In this document: positions 5,365 to 5,380 of the stretch, in pieces
Layout: every line of letters starts with the position of its first letter
Numbering within the stretch: position 1 is the first letter of the stretch
Assembly: GCA_017608575.1 (NCBI GenBank)
Contig: JAFCFP010000059.1
Coordinates: forward strand, 4,006-9,385
Length of the DNA: 5,380 nt
Direction: 5' to 3'
DNA from: Candidatus Iainarchaeum sp.
Lineage (GTDB): Archaea > Iainarchaeota > Iainarchaeia > Iainarchaeales > DTGL01
Notes under the pieces: model-generated
Databases searched by the model: none
The model's input: the letters and a program-made list of their open reading frames with translations, nothing else
Told to the model about the DNA's origin: nothing
Translations under genes and position numbers: made by a program

Positions 5365-5380
5365 GTTTTCGTGAAGCACT

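Noticed and set aside
1..5380. Search for tRNA/rRNA, CRISPR, insertion sequences, inverted terminal repeats, or a new defence or mobile system
   Set aside because: Nothing supported by eye: no cloverleaf or conserved rRNA stretches, no spaced direct repeats, no transposase, integrase or nuclease motifs. The window is core genes plus one transporter and one unknown.

Overview
The window looks like chromosome from an AT-rich archaeon. The first three kilobases carry, all on the + strand, part of a gene cluster that is typical of Archaea: ribosomal protein eL31, translation factor aIF6, ribosomal protein LX (eL20), prefoldin alpha and the SRP receptor FtsY. Several starts are preceded by GGTG/GTGA-type Shine-Dalgarno sequences, which match the archaeal 16S rRNA 3' end. 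The lineage cannot be fixed from this window. The short, lysine-rich proteins and low GC would suit a DPANN-type or related euryarchaeal genome, but that is inference.

Layout. Positions 1-37 may hold the last codons of an unidentified upstream gene. From 43 to 2998 five genes are packed with gaps of 8, 22, 28 and 9 bases, so they are probably co-transcribed from a promoter upstream of the window. LX (1147-1326) is short and easily missed. From 2999 to 5354 everything lies on the - strand, convergent with the cluster: a possible 34-codon reading frame touching the ftsY stop, a 202-residue protein with a GNAT-like C-terminal half, and a complete OPT-family membrane transporter.

How the genes fit together. 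The + strand cluster serves protein synthesis and its aftermath: two large-subunit proteins, the factor that keeps the 50S subunit from joining the 30S too early, a chaperone subunit for new polypeptides, and the receptor that docks ribosomes making membrane proteins. The - strand genes have no evident functional link to it. OPT transporters move peptides or metal chelates; the GNAT-like protein's substrate is unknown.

The most uncertain spot is the 3' end of the GNAT-like gene. A run of nine A (on the - strand) sits just where a second, protein-like reading frame takes over and runs exactly to the ftsY stop codon. This may be a homopolymer indel, a frameshift or a separate tiny overlapping gene. 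I see no RNA genes, CRISPR arrays, insertion sequences or convincing novel multi-gene system.
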